Of a stretch of DNA of 37,749 nucleotides, positions 7,980 through 16,105 are shown one piece after another. The stretch's first letter is position 1, and each line of letters starts with the position of its first letter. The notes below the pieces were generated by a model. That model was given only the letters and a program-made list of their open reading frames with translations, searched no databases and was not told the origin of the DNA. The DNA is from Hydrocarboniphaga sp. (GTDB lineage: Bacteria > Pseudomonadota > Gammaproteobacteria > Nevskiales > Nevskiaceae), in assembly GCF_028291725.1 (NCBI RefSeq), contig NZ_JAQGNT010000119.1, positions 1 to 37,749 of the forward strand. The letters run 5' to 3'. The position numbers and the translations under genes were made by a program.

Positions 7980-8642
7980 TTACTCGCCGCCACAATTGAA
8001 GTTCATAACCTGCGTACCGTGCTGCTCAACCGGCTTGCCGTCGACCACCCTGGGTTTAAACTTCCATCGTTGAACGGACGAAATCGCCGCAGAGTCAAAA
8101 ATGCCACGCGGCTTGGCTTGCAGGACTTTGGCTGCTCTAACAGTCCCGTCCGCATTGACCAAAATATCTAGCGTAATGGTACCAGTCAGCCCATCCAATT
8201 GAGCCTGACGAGGACAGGTCGGCGCAATACGCTGCAGCGGGATGATGTCGCCGTCGAACATGCCACCGGCCGGCGCTCCGCCAACCGAGCCCAGCGCACC
8301 AAGGAACGGACCTCCTCCCACGCTGGCGGACAGACCCAGGTTCGGCATCGCGAAGGGCGTCTGTTGTTCCGGTGGCGTTTCGCTCGACACTTTCAATTTC
8401 GGCGGCGGAGGTGTCTTCGGTGGCGGTGGCGGCGGTGGTGGCTTGCGGCGCTCGAGCGTCTGCAATTCGGTATCGCGCTTCAGCCGAACAAAATCGATCG
8501 TCGGGAGCGTATCGGCCTTATCGATGCCCCCGCCATGCCGGCTGATCAGGCCGTACAGCATCAGGAACATCAGCGCGGAGAAGGTCAGCCCGGCCAAGGC
8601 GGCAGGCAGCAGGCGGTTACGGCTGGAAGTTACGCTTTGCAT
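7980..8642 (-). CDS. tonB: Energy transducer TonB
   Basis: The 220-residue protein has a short cytoplasmic N-terminus, one transmembrane anchor (about residues 12-33), a proline-rich periplasmic spacer (eight prolines in a row near 68-75, then KTPPPPK) and a C-terminal TonB domain. That domain contains LDGLTGTITLDILVNADGTV and WKFKPRVVDGKPV. TonB carries proton-motive energy from the ExbB/ExbD complex to outer-membrane receptors, such as the large receptor encoded at 18592-21477. A Gly-rich stretch (about 105-125) lies between the Pro spacer and the TonB domain. The gene lies 6 nt after the second exbD. Confidence 0.92.
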   Translation of the reverse strand: MQSVTSSRNRLLPAALAGLTFSALMFLMLYGLISRHGGGIDKADTLPTIDFVRLKRDTELQTLERRKPPPPPPPPKTPPPPKLKVSSETPPEQQTPFAMPNLGLSASVGGGPFLGALGSVGGAPAGGMFDGDIIPLQRIAPTCPRQAQLDGLTGTITLDILVNADGTVRAAKVLQAKPRGIFDSAAISSVQRWKFKPRVVDGKPVEQHGTQVMNFNCGGE

Positions 8643-8648
8643 TCCTGG

Positions 8649-9059
8649 TTATCCGCCCGAATGCATGGCGGCGATCGAGACGTCGTTGACGCCGCCGAGC
8701 TTTACCTGGTCCATGACCTGGGTCAGCGTTCCGGTCTGCGAGGCCTGGTCGGCGATGATCACGACCGTGTCGTCCGGACGCTCGGCATGCAGGCGCTCGA
8801 CCGAGCCGCGCACGTCACGCAGGTCGATGCGGTGCTTGTCCATCCAGATGTCGCCGTTGGGGCGGATCGCGATCAGGATGTTGCCGTTGTCGCGGCTTTC
8901 CGCGGTCTCCGCCTCGGGACGCGTGACGGTGACGCCGGCCTCTTTGACGAACGAAGTGGTGATGATGAAGAAGATCAGCAGGTTGAGAACGAAGTCGAGC
9001 ATCGGCGCCAGGTCGATGCCGGTTTCGTCACTCTCGGGGGTGTGGCGGCGGGATCTCAT
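8649..9059 (-). CDS. exbD: Biopolymer transporter ExbD (second copy)
   Basis: The 136-residue protein has an N-terminal helix with the proton-relay Asp22 in LAPMLDFVLNLLIFFII, followed by a periplasmic domain. It works with ExbB as the proton-driven motor for TonB. It is clearly paralogous to the exbD immediately upstream: the membrane helix is nearly identical and the periplasmic domain is diverged. Stop and start are separated from neighbours by 6-7 nt, indicating a single operon. The two copies could form a mixed dimer inside the ExbB pentamer. Confidence 0.92.
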   Translation of the reverse strand: MRSRRHTPESDETGIDLAPMLDFVLNLLIFFIITTSFVKEAGVTVTRPEAETAESRDNGNILIAIRPNGDIWMDKHRIDLRDVRGSVERLHAERPDDTVVIIADQASQTGTLTQVMDQVKLGGVNDVSIAAMHSGG

Positions 9060-9066
9060 CTAAGGA

Positions 9067-9492
9067 TCAGCCTCCCGCGGCTGCGGCAGATGCCGCGATG
9101 GAGACGTTCTGCACACCGCCCTGGCGCACCTGGTCGATGACCTGCACCAGTGAACCCGTCGGAGCTTCCTTCTCTGCAAGCACCACGACCGCGTCTTCCG
9201 GCTTTTGCGCGTGCAGACGCTCGATGTTCGCGCGAACCGCGCGCAGATCGACGAGGCGATTACCGACGTAGATTTCGCCGCTCGCCCGGATGTTGATGAT
9301 GATGCTGCCGCCTTCCTTCTTCTCGGCCGCCGCTGAAGTCGGACGGCTCACCGTGATGCCGATCTCTTTGACGAAGACCGCGGTGATGATGAAGAAGATC
9401 AGCAGATTCAACACAAAATCCAGCATCGGCGCGAGATCGATGCCGGAGCCGTCCGAATCATGGTTTTCCATCGAGCGACGACGCATTCTCAT
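9067..9492 (-). CDS. exbD: Biopolymer transporter ExbD (first copy)
   Basis: The 141-residue protein has a transmembrane helix at about 22-40 carrying the conserved proton-relay Asp25 (LAPMLDFVLNL) and a periplasmic ExbD/TolR domain ending in an alanine-rich tail. It is the partner of the ExbB encoded 6 nt upstream. The first ATG (9490-9492) was used; the third codon is also ATG (9484-9486), giving MRRRSMEN. The basic N-terminus fits the cytoplasmic side. Confidence 0.92.
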   Translation of the reverse strand: MRMRRRSMENHDSDGSGIDLAPMLDFVLNLLIFFIITAVFVKEIGITVSRPTSAAAEKKEGGSIIINIRASGEIYVGNRLVDLRAVRANIERLHAQKPEDAVVVLAEKEAPTGSLVQVIDQVRQGGVQNVSIAASAAAAGG

Positions 9493-9498
9493 GAGCGG

Positions 9499-10035
9499 CT
9501 AGTACTCGAACTTGTCGGCGAGCAACTCAGTTTCGAGTCGTGCGCGATTGCGGAAGTAGTACACCGGATACAGCCCGCTGATGCTGACCGACAGGCCGGT
9601 AAGCGTGCAGATCATCGCCTCCGAGACGCCATTGGCCATCGACCGTGCATCCGCGGAACCACGCGCGGCCATCGAATCGAAAACATTGAGCATGCCCGAG
9701 ACGGTGCCCAGCAGACCCAGCAGCGGGCACAGCGGCACCAGCACGCGCAGCAGCTGCAGGTTGTTGGTCATGCCCGCATTGAGCCGCGAGATCATTGCCT
9801 GACGCACCGCGCGGGATGCCCAGCTATGGTGATTGCTACGCGCCTGCCACTCGGCCAGCAGCGCCGCGGCGTCTTGTGGCAACACCTTGGAGAAATACCA
9901 GTAGCGCTCGAAGGTCAGCGTCCACATCGCCAGCGAGGCGAAGAAAATGAAGTCGACGATCGGCCCACCGAGCTCGCGCATGCTGTGCAGCGCGACGAAC
10001 GGTGCTGCCAGATAGCCGACCAGCGTATCAAGCAC
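9499..10035 (-). CDS. exbB: MotA/TolQ/ExbB proton channel, ExbB
   Basis: This 178-residue inner-membrane protein of the ExbB/TolQ family has three helices (about 25-45, 95-120 and 140-165). The family core is LCPLLGLLGTVSGMLNVF, followed by SEAMICTLTGLSVSISG. It forms the pentameric channel around ExbD. The start is GTG (10033-10035), overlapping the upstream TtpC-like gene by 8 nt, so translation is coupled. Confidence 0.9.
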   Translation of the reverse strand: MLDTLVGYLAAPFVALHSMRELGGPIVDFIFFASLAMWTLTFERYWYFSKVLPQDAAALLAEWQARSNHHSWASRAVRQAMISRLNAGMTNNLQLLRVLVPLCPLLGLLGTVSGMLNVFDSMAARGSADARSMANGVSEAMICTLTGLSVSISGLYPVYYFRNRARLETELLADKFEY

Positions 10036-11410
10036 CGGTCTTACCCTCGAGACGTTCGGCCAGCAGGCCGGTGCTCTGCTCGTCGAGGATCTGGATGATC
10101 TGCTTGGAAAGTGAGGTCAGCCAGGCATTGGCGAACAGCAGCGGGATCGCGATGCCGAGGCCGAGCACGGTGGCGATCATCGCCGCGGAGATACCGGCCG
10201 CCATCAGCTTGGGATCGCTGGAGCCGGACTCGGTGATGCTCTGGAAGGTGATGATCATGCCGATGACGGTACCGATCAGGCCGAGCAGCGGGCCGGCGGC
10301 AACAGCCAGGCGCAGGAAGGCCTGGAAGCGTTCCAGCGGCGGCACTTCGCGCAGCACCGCCTCGGAGATGCGTAGCTCGACGACTTCGGCATCTTCCTCG
10401 ATCCGGCTGCCGTCGCCCTTGAAGCTGGACAGCACGCGGCCGAGCGGATTGTCGGTAGTCGGATTGCCGACCTGGGTCAGCTGCGTCTTGACCTTGGCGC
10501 GCACGCCCATCAGGTAGACGAACTGATAAATGCCGAGCAGCGCGCCGACGATGCCGACCAGCAGGATCACGTAGTTGACCGCTTCACCGCGCTTGATGCG
10601 CTCGATCCAGTTCGGACGCTGCGCGTAGATCGTCAGCAGCACGCCGCGAGTCGGGTCGAGTTCGGTGCCGACATAGCCGGACGTGGCGTCGCTCAAATCG
10701 GACGCGGCCGATGCGAACTTGCCGCCCGGCTGCCGGGCCATCACCGCGAGCTTGTGCTCGCTGGGTAGATACGCGAGGTACTTGCCGTCGGACACCGCGG
10801 TAAACGAACCCACGCGCGATACAGCCTGTTCTACCGAGGCGCCGTCAGGCTGCACGACCATGCTCTTGAAGCGCACGACGGAGCCGGTCTCGGTCATTTC
10901 GCGCTGCAATTCAAACCAGAAGCGCTCTAGATCGCTGATCGACGGCAGCGCCTTGGTGGCGGCAAGCTTGCTGACGAACGCTTCGCGATCCGGATACTGC
11001 GCGCTGATCATCGAGTTACGAACCACCGACGAGAAGTCGTTGGCGACCTGACGCACGACGCCGAACATCTCACCCATGTTGCCGGACTTGGCGTCGAGCT
11101 GGGCCTGCAGCTCGGTGAGCTTCTTTTCGTTGGAATCGAAGGACGCCGACAACGACTGCTGCCTGCGCTGCAATTCGCTGAGTTCGGCCTTGGCCTGGGC
11201 CAGAAGCTCGGATTGCTTGTTGCGCTCGGCCAAAAATTTGGCTTCGCGTTCCTTGTTGGCAGCCGCTTCGCGATCGCGCAGCGAGCGAGTCTGTTCGAGC
11301 AGTTCGTCGAGATTGCCGGGAGCCACGGCATAGGCCGCGGGAAGAGATGCTGCGAACAGCATCAGCATGGCGACGGGAACGCCAACCGTTCTGGACATCG
11401 AGCGCGACAT
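10028..11410 (-). CDS. TtpC-like MotA/TolQ/ExbB proton channel with coiled-coil domain
   Basis: The protein has about 460 residues: a signal peptide (cut near 29), a long periplasmic coiled coil (about 33-110, many Glu/Lys/Gln heptads), a globular periplasmic domain, a transmembrane helix near 277-300, and a C-terminal ExbB-like domain with LAVAAGPLLGLIGTVIGMI and AAMIATVLGLGIAIP. This matches TtpC of the Vibrio TonB2 system, an extra component needed for TonB2-dependent iron uptake there. Its start overlaps the DUF3450 stop by one base (TAATG), and its end overlaps exbB. Confidence 0.88.
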   Translation of the reverse strand: MSRSMSRTVGVPVAMLMLFAASLPAAYAVAPGNLDELLEQTRSLRDREAAANKEREAKFLAERNKQSELLAQAKAELSELQRRQQSLSASFDSNEKKLTELQAQLDAKSGNMGEMFGVVRQVANDFSSVVRNSMISAQYPDREAFVSKLAATKALPSISDLERFWFELQREMTETGSVVRFKSMVVQPDGASVEQAVSRVGSFTAVSDGKYLAYLPSEHKLAVMARQPGGKFASAASDLSDATSGYVGTELDPTRGVLLTIYAQRPNWIERIKRGEAVNYVILLVGIVGALLGIYQFVYLMGVRAKVKTQLTQVGNPTTDNPLGRVLSSFKGDGSRIEEDAEVVELRISEAVLREVPPLERFQAFLRLAVAAGPLLGLIGTVIGMIITFQSITESGSSDPKLMAAGISAAMIATVLGLGIAIPLLFANAWLTSLSKQIIQILDEQSTGLLAERLEGKTGA

Positions 11411-12186
11411 TACTTGATCTCCTTCGGCGCCGGAACCGGAACCTTGATGAAGTCCGGCGCCGACTGCTTTTTGGCGACCTTGAGGCCTGCCGTGATCGAA
11501 TCGTTGTAGGCGGAATCGATCTTCCAGGTCTTGGCGTTCACGTCCCAATAGCCAGTTTCCTTGCCGTCAAGCGTCTGGTAAAGCAGAGCAACGCGACCGG
11601 CGCGCAGGAACTGCACGGTCTTCTCGCCCACCTTGCCTTCGTAGGCCTCGAGCGTGCGGCCATATTCCATTTCGACCTGATAGGCCTCGACGATGCGACG
11701 ATACTTTTCGGATAGAGACACATCGGCCCGCGTCATCATCTCTTTCAGCGTAGCGATGCGGTTGCTGCGCTCATCGGGCAGGAACGGCATGTCCAGTTTC
11801 ACAAACTGGTCGAGCGTGTCGAGCATCTTGGTCATCATCGGCAGCACTTCGCGCGACGTGGTTTCGATGTCTGCAATCTGCGTCGACATGCCCTTGATTT
11901 CGTCTTCCTGGGACTTGACCTGGGCGCCGAGCTGGTCGGTGTACGCCTTCAGGCTCTGCGCCTCGGTCAGCGCCTGACGGTAGTCGCCGAGCATGCTGCT
12001 GGCTTCCTCGTCGAGCTGCGTGATGCGCTTCTGGGAGGCCTGGGCGGCCTCCTCGGTCTTGGTCTGCTCGCCGACGACGGCGTTGACCTTGTCCTGAGCT
12101 TGGGACCCGTTGGCGAACCAGACCATCGCGATCACGCAGGCTGCGATGGCTCCGACCTGGGCAGGCCGCCTCATCCGAAGAATCAT
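11410..12186 (-). CDS. DUF3450 periplasmic coiled-coil protein
   Basis: The 258-residue protein has a signal peptide (cut near residue 30, after GSQA) and two coiled-coil stretches (about 35-100 and 105-165). The C-terminal part contains TVQFLRAGRVALLYQT and GYWD, typical of DUF3450. Genes of this family consistently precede ttpC in TonB2-like operons and probably contact the TtpC periplasmic domain; the molecular role is not established. It is the first gene of the operon. The ATG at 12184-12186 has a GGTAGGT tract 8 nt upstream; an in-frame ATG four codons later is also possible. Confidence 0.85.
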   Translation of the reverse strand: MILRMRRPAQVGAIAACVIAMVWFANGSQAQDKVNAVVGEQTKTEEAAQASQKRITQLDEEASSMLGDYRQALTEAQSLKAYTDQLGAQVKSQEDEIKGMSTQIADIETTSREVLPMMTKMLDTLDQFVKLDMPFLPDERSNRIATLKEMMTRADVSLSEKYRRIVEAYQVEMEYGRTLEAYEGKVGEKTVQFLRAGRVALLYQTLDGKETGYWDVNAKTWKIDSAYNDSITAGLKVAKKQSAPDFIKVPVPAPKEIK

Positions 12187-12282
12187 GTCGATGTACCTAC
12201 CGGGAAGAAAACGAGAAAGAGTTTGAACGCCGCTAGAATGAATGCCGGCGACGGACGGCATCCTAACATCGGTATCATTAAC

Positions 12283-12353
12283 CGGAGCCCCGCTTGAAAC
12301 GTCGGATTTCACTCTTGTTTATCGAAAAACGACGTGATATTCGCGGGGCTCCG
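12283..12353. repeat. Nested inverted repeat upstream of the DUF3450 operon
   Basis: Outer 11-bp arms CGGAGCCCCGC (12283-12293) and the exact complement (12343-12353) enclose inner 6-bp arms ACGTCG/CGACGT (12298-12303 and 12330-12335 approximately). On the minus strand this lies between the small secreted-protein gene (stop at 12373) and the DUF3450 gene (start at 12186). It could be the 3' structure of the former or a leader structure for the latter. No U-tract follows it. Confidence 0.55.
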
Positions 12354-12372
12354 CCGGGTAATGCGCAATTAA

Positions 12373-12684
12373 TCAGCCGCCGCCGAAAGACGAGTGCTTG
12401 CGGCTGGACTGATCAAGGAAATTCCGGCTTGCCTGCGCTTCGGCAGCGCGCTGAGAGGCTGTCTTGCAGACCCGCTTCGGCAGGGTGGAGCCGGTCACAC
12501 TCTCCGATTTGCAGATCATACGGTCGGGGTCGGCGACAGCGGTCTGCGTGGACGCAGCGGGCGCGGGTGCCGCCCCGGAAGTCACCTGCGGGGCCAATAG
12601 GTCGTTGGCTGCCTGAGCCATCGCAGTCGACAACGGCAGGCCCGCCACCGAAGCCAGCAGCAATACACGAAAGTGGTGCTTCAT
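12373..12684 (-). CDS. Small secreted protein with ICK...TGS...VCKT motif
   Basis: The 103-residue protein has a signal peptide (residues 1-23, cut after STAMAQA). The mature part contains DRMICKSESVTGSTLPKRVC followed by KT. This Cys-x(16)-Cys arrangement with a TGS centre is seen in many small proteobacterial periplasmic proteins of unknown function. The start ATG (12682-12684) has an AGGAG 8 nt upstream. It lies between the hydroxylase-sulfotransferase island and the TonB operon, all on the minus strand. A role as a substrate of the neighbouring modifying enzymes is possible but unsupported. Confidence 0.75.
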   Translation of the reverse strand: MKHHFRVLLLASVAGLPLSTAMAQAANDLLAPQVTSGAAPAPAASTQTAVADPDRMICKSESVTGSTLPKRVCKTASQRAAEAQASRNFLDQSSRKHSSFGGG

Positions 12685-12750
12685 TTCTAAACTCCTGATC
12701 CACAGGGATCGCAAATTTGTCACACGTCCTGAATGCGACGTGGATTTTCG

Positions 12751-12779
12751 GGAATACAACCATGCGCTTAAAGCGTCAA
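12751..12779 (-). promoter_or_regulatory. Possible promoter of the small secreted-protein gene
   Basis: On the minus strand TTGACG (12774-12779) and TATTCC (12751-12756) are separated by 17 nt, about 67 nt before the start codon. The -35 box is good (five of six) and the -10 is poor (three of six). Confidence 0.3.
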
Positions 12780-12832
12780 TACAGTTGAACGGTACGCTAT
12801 AAATTCCGCCACGCACAAACGGTGCCACAGAA

Positions 12833-14668
12833 TTATCCGAATTGCTCGAGTCGCGGCATCAACGGCAGCACGCCAGGGAGTACGCGGTTGATCAGCGTTT
12901 CGTTTTTGCGCCACTTCCCGGGAGCAGGCGCGGTCTGTGTATACCGCGACGGCGGCAGCTCAGCCGCGACGCGCATGCGCAGCGCGTCGTCCACCTGCAA
13001 CCCGGTAAATGCGCAAATCCGCGCCACTTCCGCAGCGGGATTTCGCAGGAAATCGTCGTAGCGCACGACCATTCGGCGAGTTGGATCAATCTTAGACAAA
13101 TCGTCCATGATGATGCGGTTCGCCGTCTGCCACTGGAATGCGGCGATCTCCTCAAGCGGGCGGCCGCGCAGCGCGGGCCAGCCCGGCGGTAACAGCAATG
13201 ACCAACTACCGTTCCAGTTGGGAAGCCGCGGGTAAGTTACCCAATCACCGGAACGCCAAGCCTCGATTATGCTGCTGATGTTCTCGCGCGGATCGCGCCA
13301 CAGATAAATGAACTGCGCATCCGGGAAAGCACGATCGAAAAACGGGATGCGCAGCGAATTCTTCGGTGTTTTTTCCAGCAGGCGAATCACGCTCGCGTCA
13401 GTACGACGCGCATTCGGATCCTGTGCACACTCGGTCAGCAACTCGCGCATTTCCGCGATGACATCCGGCGTGGCGTGCTCGGCGCCGACCTGATTGCTGT
13501 CGATCCCCGGAGCACCCGGCGACAAGTGGTCGAAGCCTTCGACGAGCCAATGCGCTTCGCCGCCGACCGTTGAGAATTGCGGCGTGCATGCCAGCGTTTC
13601 GAACAGCAGCGTGCTGCCCGAACGCGGCGCGGCCACGATGAAGACCGGCCGGTCGAAACGCGCGCTGCGCGCACGCGCAACCGGCGCCGCCACGGCGGCT
13701 GGCCGCGTTGCGTGCGGCTGAAGCGGCGCCGATTTGTCGCTGATCGCATATTCGAGCACGCGGGCATCAAGCACTCTCATCACTGGCAGGCCGATGCTGC
13801 GCATGACGATGCCGGCCCTGATCGCACCGGCACGCTCCCACAGCGCCTGCGACAGGCGCTGGTAATGTTCGATTCCGCTGTCGCCGTCGCCGTGCAGCGC
13901 CCATAGCTGGCGCCAGTCGGCGCAGAAGCTGTTCAGCAGCGACGCGAACTGAGCCACCGCTGCATGCCCGGGTTGACCCGGCGTTTCCGACACGATATCC
14001 GCCGCAAGATCCTTGAGCAGATGGTCCATCTCCGCCGGCGGCATCACCCTGAAGCTATTGAAGCGCTCCATCGGAATACTGACGCTATGGCCCGGCCGGT
14101 ACGGAATCAGTTGCGCGGGCTGGCCGCGCATGCCGGCTGCAACCAGGTTCCAGAACATCGCGCTGCCGGATGTGTCCGCAACCAGATGCACGCGCTCCTG
14201 ATCGGTCGCGTTGTCGACCCGATGCTGGCGCCAGTTGTCGAAGATCCAGGCTTCGCCTGCGGCCATGTGCACGGCTTGATCGTCGCAATAAAAAAGCACG
14301 CCCTGCCGCGTCGTCACCGGTATGTGCACGCGCACGCGCTGGAACCAGTGATAGTTGATGTCGGAGTGCTCAGGCACCTGCGCGCCGGGCGCGAGCTTCA
14401 TCAGCCGCGAGCGGCTCCAGACCACGCCGAAACTCGCAAGCACCTGCTGGATGTAGGGTGAAGCCTTGAGGTGCGGCGTTTCCTGCATGACCCCGCTGAC
14501 CGCGTCATTTTCGCCGCCGTCGACGGTGATCAGCCGCGCCGCGCTGTTGCCTTCGAAACCGGTCGGATGCCGCGCCCACGCCGACGCCGGCAGTGCCGCG
14601 ACTTCCGCAGCCAGCCGCTGCGTATCGAAGCGCAGCGGCAGGCGGATGAAAGGTTGTGGCAGCTTCAT
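12833..14668 (-). CDS. Aspartyl/asparaginyl beta-hydroxylase-sulfotransferase fusion protein
   Basis: The 611-residue protein has two enzymatic domains. Residues 1-about 185 are an Asp_Arg_Hydrox-type 2-oxoglutarate/Fe(II) hydroxylase: His101 and Asp103 (PEHSD) with distal His149 (RQHRVDN) would bind iron, and Arg159 would bind 2-oxoglutarate. Residues about 338-600 are a PAPS-dependent sulfotransferase: 5'-phosphosulfate loop PRSGST (348-353), LEKTPKN (431-437) and the 3'-phosphate segment RDPRENIS (458-465). The middle (about 190-335) has no recognisable motif. There is no signal peptide or membrane segment, so it acts in the cytoplasm. The gene starts 10 nt after the TPR-hydroxylase stop, so the two form an operon. 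The acceptor is unknown; a protein or peptide is suggested by the hydroxylase family. Confidence 0.85.
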   Translation of the reverse strand: MKLPQPFIRLPLRFDTQRLAAEVAALPASAWARHPTGFEGNSAARLITVDGGENDAVSGVMQETPHLKASPYIQQVLASFGVVWSRSRLMKLAPGAQVPEHSDINYHWFQRVRVHIPVTTRQGVLFYCDDQAVHMAAGEAWIFDNWRQHRVDNATDQERVHLVADTSGSAMFWNLVAAGMRGQPAQLIPYRPGHSVSIPMERFNSFRVMPPAEMDHLLKDLAADIVSETPGQPGHAAVAQFASLLNSFCADWRQLWALHGDGDSGIEHYQRLSQALWERAGAIRAGIVMRSIGLPVMRVLDARVLEYAISDKSAPLQPHATRPAAVAAPVARARSARFDRPVFIVAAPRSGSTLLFETLACTPQFSTVGGEAHWLVEGFDHLSPGAPGIDSNQVGAEHATPDVIAEMRELLTECAQDPNARRTDASVIRLLEKTPKNSLRIPFFDRAFPDAQFIYLWRDPRENISSIIEAWRSGDWVTYPRLPNWNGSWSLLLPPGWPALRGRPLEEIAAFQWQTANRIIMDDLSKIDPTRRMVVRYDDFLRNPAAEVARICAFTGLQVDDALRMRVAAELPPSRYTQTAPAPGKWRKNETLINRVLPGVLPLMPRLEQFG

Positions 14669-14678
14669 TCGACCGCGA

Positions 14679-15992
14679 TCAAATGGCAGCAGCGGCGCTG
14701 AAATCGCCGAGCGTTTCGAGAATTTCGGTCACCGCGACGCGCTCGGGTTCAGTTATCTGCGGATGCCATAGATCGAAGATCAGCACGACGCGCAGCCGAT
14801 CGCTGCGGTTCCAGGCTTCGTGCATAAATGTGTCGTCGAACAGCACCGCCTTGCCTTCGCGCCAGTGATGCTCGATCTCCGCAACTTTGAGCGCGCAATC
14901 AGGCGGCACGATCAGCGGCAGATGCCCGACCACGCGCGCATTGGTGACACCGCGATGCGGCAGCAGATGCGTGCCCGCATCGAGCACGCTGAACAGCACT
15001 TCCGGACCGTGATCGCGCACGTGACACAGCGGTAGCGTGTCGAGTGCCGCGATCGTCGTCGGGCACGCGTCGCAGTTGATCCGGTTGCGCGCCCCGTAGC
15101 GATAAAAGTAGTAGCCCTTCCACGAGGCCTGACCACGATCGCTGCGCAGATTCGCGGCGGCGAGCGCCGGATCGCGGAACACTTCTTCGCGACCACGGTC
15201 GCTGTGCATCACCTGCATCAGTTCGTCGCGAATCTGCGCCGTCTGTTCCTCGAGCTGCTGCAGTTCCGGTACCAGCTGCTTGTCGAGATACGGCGCGACC
15301 GGCAGATCGGGCAAGGTATAGATCTTCGGCTGCTGGCGAGCGTCGCTGGGCGTATAGCGGGCGTCACCCATCAGCAACTCGATGCTGCCGGAGACACGCA
15401 CCATTTCGCTCTGACCGAAGCGCGATTCGAGCCGCGCGAGGATGTCGCCGAAAATTCGCTGGCGGCCGCGATAGACCAGCCCCAGCGCCTGCTGAACCTG
15501 TGGCCGCAAATTCGGCGGCGTCGACTGCTCGCTGAGCCAGCGGCCCGCGCGCTGCGCGTCGGTGATCGCGCGAAAATAATGCGGCAGCGCCGCGGCCTGA
15601 TCGCCCTGTTCGTCGATCAGCTGAGCCAGCGACAGCCGCGATGCATACAGTTCGGGACGCATCTTCAGCACGCGCCGGTAAGTCGCGATCGCCTGGTCGC
15701 GGTCGCCCTCTGCCTGCGCCAGCTGCGCGAGGTGATTCAAGGTCAGAAGATCGTCCGGAGCCGTGTCGCGGGCCTGCGTCAGATAGTGGCGCGCACGAAC
15801 CAGATCACCGCGATGCATCGAGATGATCGCCAGCGCGTTCAGCGCTTCGAGCTGCGGCTGGCCGACAATCTGCGAATCGCCGAGCAGGCGCTCGTAGGCG
15901 CGCGCCGCGTCGACGAATTTCCCAGCCGTCAGCAGCGCTCGCGCAGTGAGCAGCGATTCGGCGACAGCGGGGGATAGGGTCGCGGCGACCAT
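14679..15992 (-). CDS. TPR-containing aspartyl/asparaginyl beta-hydroxylase
   Basis: The 437-residue protein has N-terminal TPR helices (about 14-150; four to five repeats such as AIATYRRVLKMRPELYASRLS, quoted in part) and a C-terminal AspH-type hydroxylase domain (about 285-412). That domain has the two iron ligands His346 (LPHRG) and His391 (MHEAWN), then RLRVVLIFDLWHP. Like mammalian AspH, the acidic ligand is replaced by glycine (HxG rather than HxD). AspH enzymes hydroxylate Asp or Asn in folded domains; here the TPRs probably select a protein substrate. The ATG at 15990-15992 was chosen over a TTG in the tandem repeat. It is the first gene of the minus-strand unit that continues with the fusion gene. 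Confidence 0.85.
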   Translation of the reverse strand: MVAATLSPAVAESLLTARALLTAGKFVDAARAYERLLGDSQIVGQPQLEALNALAIISMHRGDLVRARHYLTQARDTAPDDLLTLNHLAQLAQAEGDRDQAIATYRRVLKMRPELYASRLSLAQLIDEQGDQAAALPHYFRAITDAQRAGRWLSEQSTPPNLRPQVQQALGLVYRGRQRIFGDILARLESRFGQSEMVRVSGSIELLMGDARYTPSDARQQPKIYTLPDLPVAPYLDKQLVPELQQLEEQTAQIRDELMQVMHSDRGREEVFRDPALAAANLRSDRGQASWKGYYFYRYGARNRINCDACPTTIAALDTLPLCHVRDHGPEVLFSVLDAGTHLLPHRGVTNARVVGHLPLIVPPDCALKVAEIEHHWREGKAVLFDDTFMHEAWNRSDRLRVVLIFDLWHPQITEPERVAVTEILETLGDFSAAAAI

Positions 15993-16047
15993 GACAGAGC
16001 CTGTATCGACAGATGCTGACGCCAAGTTTGGGGGCAAGCCTGGCGGC

Positions 16048-16099
16048 GGACAAGGGATGTCCACTGCATAATTGGACAAGGGATGTCCACTGCATAATT
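16048..16099. repeat. 26-bp perfect tandem repeat in a divergent promoter region
   Basis: Two identical 26-bp units (16048-16073 and 16074-16099) lie between the divergent TPR-hydroxylase and dioxygenase genes. Each unit contains a 5-bp hairpin (GGACA, loop AGGGA, TGTCC) and ends in TGCATAATT. They could be a double operator. The second unit also provides a -10-like CATAAT at 16093-16098. Confidence 0.85.
16093..16098 (+). promoter_or_regulatory. Candidate -10 box giving a leaderless transcript
   Basis: CATAAT matches TATAAT at five of six positions. Transcription would begin about 16105, one base before the ATG of the dioxygenase gene, which has no Shine-Dalgarno. No good -35 box lies at the normal distance, so an activator may be required. 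Confidence 0.35.
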
Positions 16100-16105
16100 G
16101 TGGGT

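Noticed and set aside
15993-16079. 29-residue N-terminal extension of the TPR-hydroxylase from a TTG
   Set aside because: The extra residues are encoded by the tandem repeat, and the ATG at 15990-15992 starts directly before the TPR helices.
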